Below, one piece after another: positions 13,830-20,984 of a stretch of 24,373 nt of DNA; the first letter of the stretch is position 1; the number at the start of each line of letters is the position of its first letter. This DNA comes from a virus. Location of the stretch: IMG/VR virus record IMGVR_UViG_3300041583_000083, positions 1 to 24,373 of that record. The stretch is one strand, 5' to 3'. The translations under genes and the position numbers were made by a program. The notes beneath the pieces are model-generated. The model saw only the letters and a program-made list of their open reading frames with translations, had not been told where the DNA came from and ran no database searches.

Positions 13830-14191
13830 CTTTGCCCTTCCTGGCGACCGGGCTTAACCGAATGGCCATTGATTGTTACGGTTGTAGTATTTGCGGTCAG
13901 TCGTGACGCGCGGGGGAAATATCCCGCGATTACGCCCGCTTTTGATTTCGTGACCGCCTCATAAACGCCAAGCGGTGACACCAGCGTAATGACTAAAAAC
14001 CCTTGCCGCCGCATAACGTCGCTGGAAAGATCAGCGGGCGCATTGTCGTTTGGCAGGTGGAAAACTCGCACATATTCCGCTGTGGGGATTGCCCCGCCCT
14101 TTTGCGGCCATTGCACGGCATAGCCCAGCGCGGTTGCCATAACCTCGGCGCGGGCTATTAGGGCGCTATGAATGTCGGATTCTGCTGTCAT
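13787..14191 (-). CDS. Tail terminator-like protein (DUF4128-like)
   Basis: The 134-residue protein shows the sequence features I associate with the DUF4128 (PF13554) tail terminator family: an N-terminal helix with A-T-A-L-G-Y-A-V-Q-W-P, then Y-V-R-V-F-H-L-P-N-D-N-A, and Y-F-P in the middle before a beta-rich C-terminus. Tail terminators cap the tail tube and make the joint with the head connector. Its place between the gp10-like protein and the tail tube gene agrees. It starts in an ATGA overlap with the preceding gene. Confidence 0.78.
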   Translation of the reverse strand: MTAESDIHSALIARAEVMATALGYAVQWPQKGGAIPTAEYVRVFHLPNDNAPADLSSDVMRRQGFLVITLVSPLGVYEAVTKSKAGVIAGYFPRASRLTANTTTVTINGHSVKPGRQEGQRWETAIFIGYQTTA

Positions 14192-14625
14192 GTAAAACTC
14201 AATTCTATGCCGATTGCGGCAACGATGCTTTGAAACTCTTGCACGGTAAGCGCGACCATTCCGGCGGGGGCTTGCTGCGAATAGCCCCCCTCAAGCCGCT
14301 GCGCATATGGCAGGTTGTTTGCAAAATAAATTATGTCGCCCGCGTTTGCGCCGAACATAGTCGCCTCTGCTGCTGTCATTTTGGCGTAATAAATTGGCCC
14401 CTTAACGTCCACTGCATCACCTGCGGGAAATTCTGCCGCGTCATCAGTGCCAGTTGGCGCAGAACCGATTGCAACTTGCCAATTGCCGCGAAACCGCCCG
14501 CTATCAACTGGGCTTTTTAGGACGATGCGCGCAAATATCTGCAAAGCGATTTGACGAGTTGCCAGATCCAGCTTGTCAGCCGTTTTCTTTTCCCACTTTT
14601 TGACTTCATCCGCAAAGCTGCCCAT
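14188..14625 (-). CDS. HK97 gp10-like tail completion / neck protein
   Basis: The 145-residue protein carries the signature of the HK97 gp10-like group: S-P-V-D-S-G-R-F-R-G-N-W at about residues 38-49, and near the end D-I-I-Y-F-A-N-N-L-P-Y-A-Q-R-L-E-G-G-Y-S, in which the Y-A-x-x-L-E-x-G part is conserved. These proteins act at the head-tail interface or tail completion. It overlaps the upstream gene by TAATG and the downstream one by ATGA. Confidence 0.82.
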   Translation of the reverse strand: MGSFADEVKKWEKKTADKLDLATRQIALQIFARIVLKSPVDSGRFRGNWQVAIGSAPTGTDDAAEFPAGDAVDVKGPIYYAKMTAAEATMFGANAGDIIYFANNLPYAQRLEGGYSQQAPAGMVALTVQEFQSIVAAIGIELSFT

Positions 14626-15005
14626 TAGCGCCGCCCTACCGCGTCATAAAGCGCGGTTTCCCCGCCCGATGCCACCCGGCCCAGCTTGGCGATTGTCAGG
14701 GTGCCACGGTCACAGATAATCAGATCATCAAGCGTGACCTCAATTCCGATTGGCTCAATGATGACTTGAAAGTCACCGGCCAGAATATTGGTGCCGTCAA
14801 TGCGGCGCTCGGCGATTTCAAACACGGCCATGCGTGCGGGAACGGCGGCGGGTACAGTGCCAGCCGTGCCGCCCGTCGTGTCAGTCGGCCCGCCACCCGT
14901 GCCTGTCGGCGTCGGCTGCTGGATGCTGCCCGTCTGTACCGCGTCCGGCTGCTTGGCAACCAGCGTGTCGAATGCGGCAGTGACTTGGGCGCGGATCGTG
15001 GTCAT
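14625..15005 (-). CDS. Head-closure / head-tail connector-like protein
   Basis: The 126-residue protein has an N-terminal helix, a low-complexity Gly/Thr/Pro stretch at about residues 26-52 and a beta-rich rest with phrases such as D-F-Q-V-I-I-E-P and L-T-I-A-K-L-G-R-V. This is the usual look of small head-closure proteins that plug the portal before tail joining. The assignment rests on gene order (after the DnaT-like connector protein, before the gp10-like protein) more than on sequence. The Gly-Thr-Pro stretch is probably a flexible linker. Confidence 0.6.
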   Translation of the reverse strand: MTTIRAQVTAAFDTLVAKQPDAVQTGSIQQPTPTGTGGGPTDTTGGTAGTVPAAVPARMAVFEIAERRIDGTNILAGDFQVIIEPIGIEVTLDDLIICDRGTLTIAKLGRVASGGETALYDAVGRR

Positions 15006-15211
15006 TGAATCACCGCCCCTTCAAACTGACGCAAATCAATCGTGTAAAAGCCGATTTTGTGTTTGTGTAGTGACGGCCCCGCAACGCAAACAACGGATTC
15101 CACTGGCTCGCATTCTTCGCCGTCTGCGCCTATCCAGTTAGTGATTGGCAGCACAACATCGTTATCGAGTAATGCGATGCACAAATCTCTGTTAATTGCG
15201 GCGACACCCAT
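15002..15211 (-). CDS. Small hypothetical protein in the connector region
   Basis: The 69-residue frame starts at an ATG at 15211; a GTG one codon upstream (15214) is equally possible. Both overlap the preceding stop, and the end overlaps the following start by ATGA. The product has a short beta-rich layout with three cysteines. No family is recognised. Its tight packing between two head-tail joining genes suggests a minor structural or assembly role. Confidence 0.6.
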   Translation of the reverse strand: MGVAAINRDLCIALLDNDVVLPITNWIGADGEECEPVESVVCVAGPSLHKHKIGFYTIDLRQFEGAVIQ

Positions 15212-15702
15212 CACGCGCGCCTCATGTTGATCAGACCTTGGCCGCCGCGAATGTATGCCCGCAACAATCCCTCAACCGCAACAATGCGCGGCGGTGAAGT
15301 TGGCAGGTTGCTGCCCGCAATCGTGATCGGCCCGACCGTAATGCTTTCCGATGTTGATCCGGTTTCAATCGTGGCGAATGGGTCAAGCCCGCCCTGCAAA
15401 ATGTGCGCCATTTCAAACTGCGCATAGATCACATCAACCGGGATCGTGTCGGGATTGATTGGCCAATCCTCCGCCAGATCGCGCACCAGCCGGGGCCAGT
15501 CGCGGGCTTGATATTGGTATTGCTTCAGGCCGACAAACAAATACTTGCGATCAATGTAAGTCGCGCCGCGCCGCAAATTGACTTCATTGGCCGCGTCTGT
15601 TGCCGCAAGCGTCCAGCCCATGCTTGCGCCGTATGCGGTGTAAGCCGCTAGCGTTCCGTAGCTGTCCGATGCCGTACCGCCGATTGTGGTATCAAGTGCC
15701 AT
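15211..15702 (-). CDS. Head-tail connector protein, DnaT-like family
   Basis: The 163-residue protein fits the group often named DnaT-like ssDNA-binding protein, found after the coat gene in many phages: N-terminal S-Y-G-T-L-A-A-Y-T-A-Y-G, then A-T-Y-I-D-R-K-Y near residue 47, R-D-W-P-R-L near 67, and an A-Q-F-E-M-A helix near 94. The layout resembles HK97 gp6-like adaptors, so a role as head-tail adaptor on the portal ring is more likely than DNA replication. A GGGGGA ribosome site precedes the ATG at 15702. Confidence 0.78.
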   Translation of the reverse strand: MALDTTIGGTASDSYGTLAAYTAYGASMGWTLAATDAANEVNLRRGATYIDRKYLFVGLKQYQYQARDWPRLVRDLAEDWPINPDTIPVDVIYAQFEMAHILQGGLDPFATIETGSTSESITVGPITIAGSNLPTSPPRIVAVEGLLRAYIRGGQGLINMRRA

Positions 15703-15727
15703 AAAATCCCCCGTCTAATCTTAGTGA

Positions 15728-15749
15728 GGGGGCAAGCTGCCCTGCCCCC
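15728..15749 (-). other. GC-rich hairpin downstream of the coat protein gene
   Basis: GGGGGCA (15728-15734) and TGCCCCC (15743-15749) pair perfectly with an eight-base loop, nine bases after the coat gene stop in the only gap of this part of the operon. No U-run follows the stem on the minus strand. It is a likely attenuator or 3'-end protector that lets the coat message accumulate over downstream connector genes. Confidence 0.6.
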
Positions 15750-15758
15750 CTGCAAAAA

Positions 15759-16916
15759 TTAGCCCAGCAATGTGGCAACAAAGTTTGGCTTCCAGACCTT
15801 CGCAGCATACAAGGTCGTGATGTCAAACATCGCTTTGCCATAGCCTTTGTAAACCGCGATTTCGTACACGATCCCAGAGAAGGGATCTTGCACGGTCAGG
15901 CGGTCCACGGCGCTGTCACCGCCCAAAGGTTGGGCAGGCGGACGCACCACCAACTCGGCAGCGGCGCGATGGAACGCGAAGTTGCCAGCGTAGTTCCCGC
16001 CAATGGTTACGGCAACGTCGTTGGCCACAATCGCGCGCAAGCCTGGCGCTGCAATCGTAAACGTGCCAGCCGTGCCGGATGCCAGACCAACCTCGACCAC
16101 ATACTTGTTGGTATCGCCTGCGAAGGTCACAACGTCGCCCGCCTTGATGCCGGTTGCGCCTGCGGTCATGCCGTCAAAGACAATCGCAGTTGCACCAACG
16201 GCAAGTGCACCGTTTACGGTCACGCCGGTGGCAGTGCCTTTAACGTGGCTCACAATGCCGTTGCTTTCCTTCAGCATCAGACCTTGCAAGTTCAGCAACT
16301 CACCACGGCGCAACAGGTCTTCACCGCCTGCTTCGTTTACCTTTTGCAGCTGGGCCAAGTTGCGCAGCTTGGTTCCTGCATTAGTATTCATTGCCACGGT
16401 AACCTGCCCATCCAGCGGCATGCCGTTGTCCACCAGAATCTGACGCAACTCGGCAATGCTGTCGAAGTTGGTTGCGAATGGCGTAGTTCCAGCCGTACCA
16501 ATAGCCCGCGATGCGCCCTGCGAGATTGTCAGCGCGGCATAGGCCTCAATCGTGTTGGTAATGCCCCGCATGGCCTGCGCAATTTGATCGCCGTAAACGG
16601 TTTCATAGCCTGCGCCGTTGTTGAGGTGCTTGATATCCTCGCCGGTGTAGGGGATTTGCACGTTGGCAACTTTGTCAATCGTGGTTGTCTTGTTATCGAC
16701 GGTCTGGTCGTCACCCTCTGGGATGGTCATTGCCGGGGTGTAGCTGTCATTGACCTGTGCAGCGCGGGTGAACGCCGAGCGCACGGTATCGCCCTTGGCC
16801 GCCCGTTCGGTGCCTGCGTTGATGGTCATGGATGGAATGACGCCGACAAGTTCGCGGCCGACAATATCGGCTGCTTTGTAAATGTCTGCGGCAAGGTCGT
16901 TAAGTACGTTAGCCAT
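15759..16916 (-). CDS. Major capsid protein, P22 coat-like
   Basis: The 385-residue protein resembles the P22 gp5 coat family (PF11651) in its N-terminal third: A-K-G-D-T-V-R near residue 40, then I-P-Y-T-G-E-D-I-K-H-L-N near 88, and V-Y-G-D-Q-I-A-Q-A-M-R near 107. A Gly/Ala/Val-rich insert between about residues 225 and 310 looks like an added beta domain, the place of the insertion domain in P22 coat. The end (K-V-W-K-P-N-F-V-A-T) is a strand of the HK97 fold. It forms the icosahedral shell. AAAGGATAA precedes the ATG at 16916. The scaffold gene lies just upstream. Confidence 0.88.
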   Translation of the reverse strand: MANVLNDLAADIYKAADIVGRELVGVIPSMTINAGTERAAKGDTVRSAFTRAAQVNDSYTPAMTIPEGDDQTVDNKTTTIDKVANVQIPYTGEDIKHLNNGAGYETVYGDQIAQAMRGITNTIEAYAALTISQGASRAIGTAGTTPFATNFDSIAELRQILVDNGMPLDGQVTVAMNTNAGTKLRNLAQLQKVNEAGGEDLLRRGELLNLQGLMLKESNGIVSHVKGTATGVTVNGALAVGATAIVFDGMTAGATGIKAGDVVTFAGDTNKYVVEVGLASGTAGTFTIAAPGLRAIVANDVAVTIGGNYAGNFAFHRAAAELVVRPPAQPLGGDSAVDRLTVQDPFSGIVYEIAVYKGYGKAMFDITTLYAAKVWKPNFVATLLG

Positions 16917-16939
16917 TGGGTATTATCCTTTTGTGGGGG

Positions 16940-17647
16940 TCAGTCTTTGACTGCGCCGCCAGATTTCGAATGTTCCGCCCGCCCGCTTTGCGACAACCCG
17001 TCGAATTGCGCGCGCGTGATAGTAATTTGGTTTGGCTTCCCGCCCGTTGATCCGGCTGGCTTCCCGCCGCCGCCCTTGCCCGCATCCCGAACCGCATAGG
17101 GCTTGGATGCCGCAAGTTCCTTCGCCAGATCGGCCAAGGTCGCATCTTGGTTGGGGCGATTAGCCTCCACCCAAATAGACCCGTCAGGTTTTACAACCTT
17201 CGGGGTTCCATCCTCTGAAAACTGTAAACGGCTCATGGCAAAAGATGCCTCTGAATCAATCGCCTCTGCGATAAACCCGGCTTTTGCCAATTCCGATTTA
17301 AGTTCTGATATTGCGTTGCGCTGCATCATCTTGCTAATGCGGTTATCGCGCTCTGTCAGTTTTCCGTCATAATCGGCCCTAACTGCGTCAAGTTTGGCCT
17401 GCGCATCATCCGCGCCCTTGCCGGTGCCCTTGGCCTTTTCGGTCAGTTCGGCAATCTTGGCGTCCATATCCGCCGGGGTACCAAACTTGGCCCATGCCGC
17501 TGCATTGCCGCGCTCCTTGGATAGGGCAGTTTTAAGGCCTGTTACGTCCTCTGGTGCTGCAAGCGCGCCAAGGTCTAGATGACCATCGGCCACATGCGTT
17601 TGAAGCCACGCCGGGAGCGTGGTTGCGTCTGTGATTTCAATTTTCAT
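16940..17647 (-). CDS. Capsid scaffolding protein
   Basis: The 235-residue protein directly precedes the coat gene and has the usual scaffold look: a central charged helical region with coiled-coil character (about 60-135, with E-K-A-K-G-T-G-K, K-L-T-E-R-D-N-R-I-S-K-M) and a Gly/Lys/Ser-rich, probably disordered C-terminal part. Scaffolds guide coat assembly into procapsids and then leave. The residues A-G-K-G-G-G-G-K-P-A-G-S resemble a flexible linker before a short C-terminal coat-binding helix. The gene begins 40 bases after a Rho-independent terminator, so it might also have its own promoter, but none is clear. Confidence 0.8.
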   Translation of the reverse strand: MKIEITDATTLPAWLQTHVADGHLDLGALAAPEDVTGLKTALSKERGNAAAWAKFGTPADMDAKIAELTEKAKGTGKGADDAQAKLDAVRADYDGKLTERDNRISKMMQRNAISELKSELAKAGFIAEAIDSEASFAMSRLQFSEDGTPKVVKPDGSIWVEANRPNQDATLADLAKELAASKPYAVRDAGKGGGGKPAGSTGGKPNQITITRAQFDGLSQSGRAEHSKSGGAVKD

Positions 17648-17670
17648 TGGCTCAGCTTCCCGCTGTTAAG

Positions 17671-17687
17671 GTTCGCATCCCGCGAAC
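17671..17687 (-). other. Short hairpin in the scaffold leader
   Basis: GTTCGC (17671-17676) and GCGAAC (17682-17687) form a perfect six-base stem with a five-base loop, between the terminator and the scaffold gene. It could affect translation start of the scaffold or read-through of the terminator. The role is speculative. Confidence 0.35.
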
Positions 17688-17689
17688 GT

Positions 17690-17717
17690 AAAAAAACCCC
17701 GCAAAAGCAGGGTTTAA
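17690..17717 (-). terminator. Rho-independent terminator after the moron gene
   Basis: On the minus strand AAACCCTGC-TTTT-GCGGGGTTT forms a nine-pair stem (one G-U) followed by a run of T. It is the only standard intrinsic terminator found in the window. It lies between the small gene at 17740 and the scaffold gene, so late transcripts coming from the portal side must read through it, or the downstream genes must use a second promoter. Confidence 0.85.
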
Positions 17718-17739
17718 GGTCGTGTGGTGTGGTGGGTGG

Positions 17740-17991
17740 TTATGGCAGTTTAGAAAGTTCTGTTATTTGACGCATTGTTTTTTTCCCAAGACCTGCGATG
17801 TGTTTCCACCTAGGCCCAGCAGGGAGATTAGATGCATGTGGCCTAATTTTCATCGGCACTTCCTCCATGCAATACACATTAAACCTTTTGCACGCATCAA
17901 TGACAAACGAATCATCCGTACAAGAATTTTCTTCGGATAGAAACCCATTTTTCATAAGGGTGTTTTCTAACCTAGCTGTGATGTGTGTCAT
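17740..17991 (-). CDS. Probable moron: small protein with helix-hairpin-helix-like C-terminus
   Basis: The 83-residue protein starts at the ATG at 17991 behind a strong GGAGGGCGGGA ribosome site; the frame upstream is shadow. It has visibly less GC-rich codons than the head genes around it. The C-terminal part (R-W-K-H-I-A-G-L-G-K-K-T-M-R-Q-I, residues 61-76) resembles the helix-hairpin-helix of the RNA polymerase alpha C-terminal domain and of some DNA-binding proteins. The N-terminal half has two helices and three cysteines. With its own terminator right behind it and its place between two conserved head genes, it fits the definition of a moron. A 90-base gap upstream could hold a promoter, but no convincing one is visible. 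Confidence 0.6.
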   Translation of the reverse strand: MTHITARLENTLMKNGFLSEENSCTDDSFVIDACKRFNVYCMEEVPMKIRPHASNLPAGPRWKHIAGLGKKTMRQITELSKLP

Positions 17992-18080
17992 ATTCCCGCC
18001 CTCCAAGGCATCCACTTTGCTAACCGGGCAGGTTGGGTGGAAACCAACTTTTCGGCGTATCCGCCTAGCCCTTGCAAACC

Positions 18081-19160
18081 TTAAACGCGTTCCCTCAATT
18101 CTGCAAGCGTTAGTTCCCGCCCGTTTCCGTCCACAAGATCCCGGAACTTGATTTTGCCGTCGCGCCATAGATCAGCCCGGCCCGCCCCGAGGTTGGCGTC
18201 TTGCCGTTCCTTGCTTTGCCGCGATAGCCAGCCCTCGAACGTGGTATCCTCTGCGATCTGCCCGTCCATGCTTGCCCGCGTGGATGCTGGCAAATCAATG
18301 TCAAAGCCCAATTCACGCAGAGACTTTAGAACCGGCACGGAAGTTGATCTACATCCCCAATGCAAATTTCCCGGCCCGCCAAGCCACGGCAGCGTGTGGT
18401 CGATTGGCTCGTGACCCTCGACTGTGTATGTCAGCCCGTCGCGCGTTGCGCACTCGATTGTTGTGCGAAGATCTATGGTCGAGGCCCATTGCAGCGCCTT
18501 GACCAAATCCTGATTGGCCTCATACAGCCCCTGCCGTGATTTCTGCGATACGGCTTGCGTTGCCGACCGCACCAGGCTTTCCGCATTGCGCCGCGATACG
18601 TCCATAAAGCCCTGGACCATTTCGCCGTTTTGCGTGCCGCCCCTAATGCGCCGAATCAAGCTGGCGTTTGTCTCGCCCTCAGCAATGCCAAGCCGCATAG
18701 TGTCTGTAAACCGTTGCAGCGTATCGCCCGCCTGCCGTGATAGCCAATCCGACACTGGCGCGCCTTGTATCAGCACGCCGTCCACAATCGCCGCAAGCTG
18801 CCCGCGCGTCACGCTGGTCGTGATCAGTTCAGCGCCAACAGCCCGGTTGATAGACGACTTGGCGAAAGCCGTTTCAATGTCTGCGAGTTCGCGCAATTCG
18901 CCAATCAAGCGGACACTTTCGCCGCGATATGCGTTTCGGATTGTGTCCTTAACCTGCGCCAGCAGCTTTTCCAGCCGTGCCGCCTGCCGCGATGGTGTTG
19001 CTATGCCCGTCGGATCAATGCGGGCAAGCTGTGCCACGATATCGCCTTCGATTTCTTTCAGAAACCGCGCCGAATCCTTTAGCTGGCCCGCCGTCAGCCG
19101 TTGCAGATCCAGCGCCCGGCCCGTGATGGCGTCTAGGATCTCAGTGTTTACGCTGGCCAT
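18081..19160 (-). CDS. Head morphogenesis protein, Mu F / SPP1 gp7 family
   Basis: The 359-residue protein carries the phage Mu protein F-like domain (PF04233) at about residues 185-280: R-N-A-E-S-L-V-R-S-A-T-Q-A-V, then the region with C237-A-T-R-D-G, P-I-D-H and the hallmark L-H-W-G-C-R (266-271). The N-terminal half is long and helical. A C-terminal W-L-S-R-Q, later G-A-G-R-A-D-L-W, is a feature seen in many members. These minor head proteins bind the portal and act in procapsid assembly and DNA ejection. It normally follows the portal directly; here the fibre cassette separates them. A GAGGTAA ribosome site precedes the ATG. Confidence 0.87.
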   Translation of the reverse strand: MASVNTEILDAITGRALDLQRLTAGQLKDSARFLKEIEGDIVAQLARIDPTGIATPSRQAARLEKLLAQVKDTIRNAYRGESVRLIGELRELADIETAFAKSSINRAVGAELITTSVTRGQLAAIVDGVLIQGAPVSDWLSRQAGDTLQRFTDTMRLGIAEGETNASLIRRIRGGTQNGEMVQGFMDVSRRNAESLVRSATQAVSQKSRQGLYEANQDLVKALQWASTIDLRTTIECATRDGLTYTVEGHEPIDHTLPWLGGPGNLHWGCRSTSVPVLKSLRELGFDIDLPASTRASMDGQIAEDTTFEGWLSRQSKERQDANLGAGRADLWRDGKIKFRDLVDGNGRELTLAELRERV

Positions 19161-19176
19161 TACGTTACCTCATCCA

Positions 19177-19650
19177 TCAAGGCTTTTCAGGCCACACAAC
19201 AGTAAACGGGAACCCATCCTGATCTGGCACATCACGCAGGGCTTGACGGTAGGTTGTCATTGCCTCGCCCATTGTTTTGTCGCTAAGGGCTTGCCAGTCT
19301 GTTGATTGCAGGAGTTGGTCACGCTTGTTACGGACTGCCTGCTCTGCCTGATCTTGCGGCTTGTTGACGACCGTGTAGCCAATCACCCAGCGACCTGTCT
19401 CGTATGTCTCACCAGTTTCCTCGTCAACCGCTGTCTCGTTGTTGTGAGGCTCTGCGTCCCGCACGACTGTCTGCACCAGTGGGTCACACTCAGGGCGCGC
19501 GTCAGGCATCACATGGAAGATACCGTAGCTGGCAAGGATTGCATCACCGATCTTCTTTGGAAAGCTGGTCTGCGGATTGTCACGGCGAAGGTCTCCGAGC
19601 GTGTAAGGAAATTGCTCTACCTGTCCGTTTGATGTTTTCACGAGTAGCAT
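19177..19650 (-). CDS. Phage tail fibre assembly chaperone-like protein
   Basis: The 157-residue protein ends with the pattern of the Phage_tail_APC (PF16778) group: V-R-N-K-R-D-Q-L-L-Q-S-T-D-W then a central gap, Y-R-Q-A-L-R-D-V-P, and G-F-P-F-T-V-V-W-P at the end. The N-terminal part includes F-P-Y-T-L-G-D-L-R-R-D-N-P-Q-T-S-F-P. Such proteins help fold or attach fibres and are usually next to the fibre they serve; here that is the propeller-repeat protein at 19663-20511. AAAGGAAAACC precedes the start at 19650, similar to the leader at 21437. Location inside the head module is unusual. Confidence 0.7.
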   Translation of the reverse strand: MLLVKTSNGQVEQFPYTLGDLRRDNPQTSFPKKIGDAILASYGIFHVMPDARPECDPLVQTVVRDAEPHNNETAVDEETGETYETGRWVIGYTVVNKPQDQAEQAVRNKRDQLLQSTDWQALSDKTMGEAMTTYRQALRDVPDQDGFPFTVVWPEKP

Positions 19651-19662
19651 TTAGGTTTTCCT

Positions 19663-20511
19663 TTATGCGGTGGAGTATTGGTAGATGGTGTCGTTAGATG
19701 ACCCAATGACATACATCTTTGAGCCATCTGCTTTGAAAGACAAACCTCTGGGCCTGTCGTCTTGAGAGATTACATCAAAACTAATACTGTCGTAACTTGC
19801 CGTTGATATGTCCCAATATGTTGACAAAGAGTATTGGTAAACACTTGATTCTGTCGTTGCAAAAACCCAGACTTTACTACCCTCTGGGTCAAAAAATAAT
19901 CCAGAGGCTCCCGTAGATTGGGAAGCCACACTTAGTGATTTTGATGCGTAGCTTGCCGATGAAACGTCCCAAGCAGACGAAAGAGAGTATTGGTAAACGC
20001 TGTTACTTTGAAGTCCGATTATATACATTATCAAACCGTCAGTAGAAAGCGACACACCTGCTGGCGTTGTATCTTGAGAACCTACGCTAACTGAATTAGA
20101 CGAGTAGCTTGCCGTTGATATGTCCCAAGCGGCACTCATATCATATTCAAAGATTCTGTTATTTGTGTTGCCTGCGATATAAAACTTTGAGCCGTCATGC
20201 TTAAAGAATACACCTAAAGTACCAGTGTCTTGGGATGAAAGATCAAAAGCAACATCATCGTAGCTTGCGGATGATAAATCCCAAGCAGACGAAAGAGAGT
20301 ACTGGAACAAAGAGTCATTGCTCTGCGCTACAACATATAATTTTAATCCGTCTGGCTTGAAAAAACAATCAAATGGTAATGAATCTTGTGACGCAACACT
20401 AAAGCTAACGCTATCATAACTCGCATTTGCTAGGTCAGGGTCTGTCCAACCATCGCCACCGCCAGCAGAAACCCCAGCCGCACCCATCTGCATTAGCCGT
20501 GCGATACTCAT
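19663..20511 (-). CDS. Beta-propeller-like repeat adhesin (fibre cassette)
   Basis: The 282-residue protein is built of 52-residue repeats: residues 38-89, 90-141, 142-193, 194-245, and a 37-residue last copy at 246-282. Each unit runs S-V-x-S-Q-D...G-x-x-F-x-x-D-G-S-K-x-Y-V-x-G...N-D-x-[IV]-Y-Q-Y-S-L-S-x-x-W-D-[IL]-S-x-A-S-Y-D. The last copy lacks its final strand, and the N-terminus (residues 26-37) supplies exactly that strand, a Velcro-type closure typical of beta-propellers. Such repeats are common in marine phage and bacterial surface proteins and probably bind glycans. It lacks a signal peptide. DNA is less GC-rich than the head genes. Its chaperone follows. Confidence 0.75.
   Translation of the reverse strand: MSIARLMQMGAAGVSAGGGDGWTDPDLANASYDSVSFSVASQDSLPFDCFFKPDGLKLYVVAQSNDSLFQYSLSSAWDLSSASYDDVAFDLSSQDTGTLGVFFKHDGSKFYIAGNTNNRIFEYDMSAAWDISTASYSSNSVSVGSQDTTPAGVSLSTDGLIMYIIGLQSNSVYQYSLSSAWDVSSASYASKSLSVASQSTGASGLFFDPEGSKVWVFATTESSVYQYSLSTYWDISTASYDSISFDVISQDDRPRGLSFKADGSKMYVIGSSNDTIYQYSTA
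19666..20400 (-). repeat. Five 156-base tandem repeats (52-residue propeller units)
   Basis: The repeat unit is exactly 52 codons in the four complete copies, with no indels between them, and the last copy is 37 codons. Copies keep the W-D-[ILV]-S-x-A-S-Y and Y-Q-Y-S-L-S core but vary in the loops before it, which fits a ring of blades with variable ligand-binding loops. Confidence 0.85.
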
Positions 20512-20984
20512 GCCATTGCCGCCCCAGCTAAGAATCCGTAATAAGTTGTGCCACCGTCCTGCGTGTAAAACGTATAGACATTCGTAGCGCCGCTTGCAGG
20601 TGCATCAGGTGCGGTACCACCAGCCCAGTCAACCGAGGTAGGCCAAGTCACAGTGTACGTCCCAGAGGGCGTAACCTTGAGCGTGAACCCGTAGGCTGTT
20701 CCCGTTGTAGGCGGGTTGCTGAACACATATGTAGCAGCACTTGACGGCGCATGTGAGAACACGTTACCAGAAGTCAGGTCAAGAGTTGTGCCTGTGATCG
20801 TCCCTACGCCTTCGGTGTCAAAACTGGCCTCTTTTCTAAAGCCTTGATAGCTGCCAACACCAGTCGCAACAGCAAGCCGATCCTCGTCGGTGATTACATA
20901 AATCTGGCCCAGCAGCAAACCATTGGCTGCGGCCAGTGTGTTCAGGTCAGCGCGTGACCCTCGTTTGTGTTGGACGTCTGGCAT
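20508..20984 (-). CDS. Fibre-like protein with Mtd_N-like N-terminus
   Basis: The 158-residue protein starts M-P-D-V-Q-H-K-R-G, then L-L-L-G-Q-I-Y-V-I-T-D-E-D-R-L-A-V, which matches the short N-terminal intertwining domain seen in major tropism determinant-like and other fibre proteins. The rest is beta-rich (T-L-K-V-T-P-S-G-T-Y-T-V-T-W-P near residue 100) and ends with Y-T-F-Y-T-Q-D-G-G-T-T-Y-Y-G-F. A short trimeric spike or fibre is likely. It overlaps the propeller gene by ATGA. The upstream gene begins with the same motif, so the two are probably related by duplication of the N-terminal domain. Confidence 0.65.
   Translation of the reverse strand: MPDVQHKRGSRADLNTLAAANGLLLGQIYVITDEDRLAVATGVGSYQGFRKEASFDTEGVGTITGTTLDLTSGNVFSHAPSSAATYVFSNPPTTGTAYGFTLKVTPSGTYTVTWPTSVDWAGGTAPDAPASGATNVYTFYTQDGGTTYYGFLAGAAMA

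Noticed and set aside
15888-17099. Long open frame (403 codons) on the plus strand opposite the coat and scaffold genes
   Set aside because: It lies antisense to a clear major capsid gene, starts with no ribosome site of note, and its product is His/Cys-rich as typical of a reverse-strand shadow in GC-rich DNA.
18514-19305. Plus-strand frame of 263 codons opposite the Mu F-like gene
   Set aside because: Antisense to a well-supported head gene; Ser/Arg/Cys-rich product with no domain pattern.
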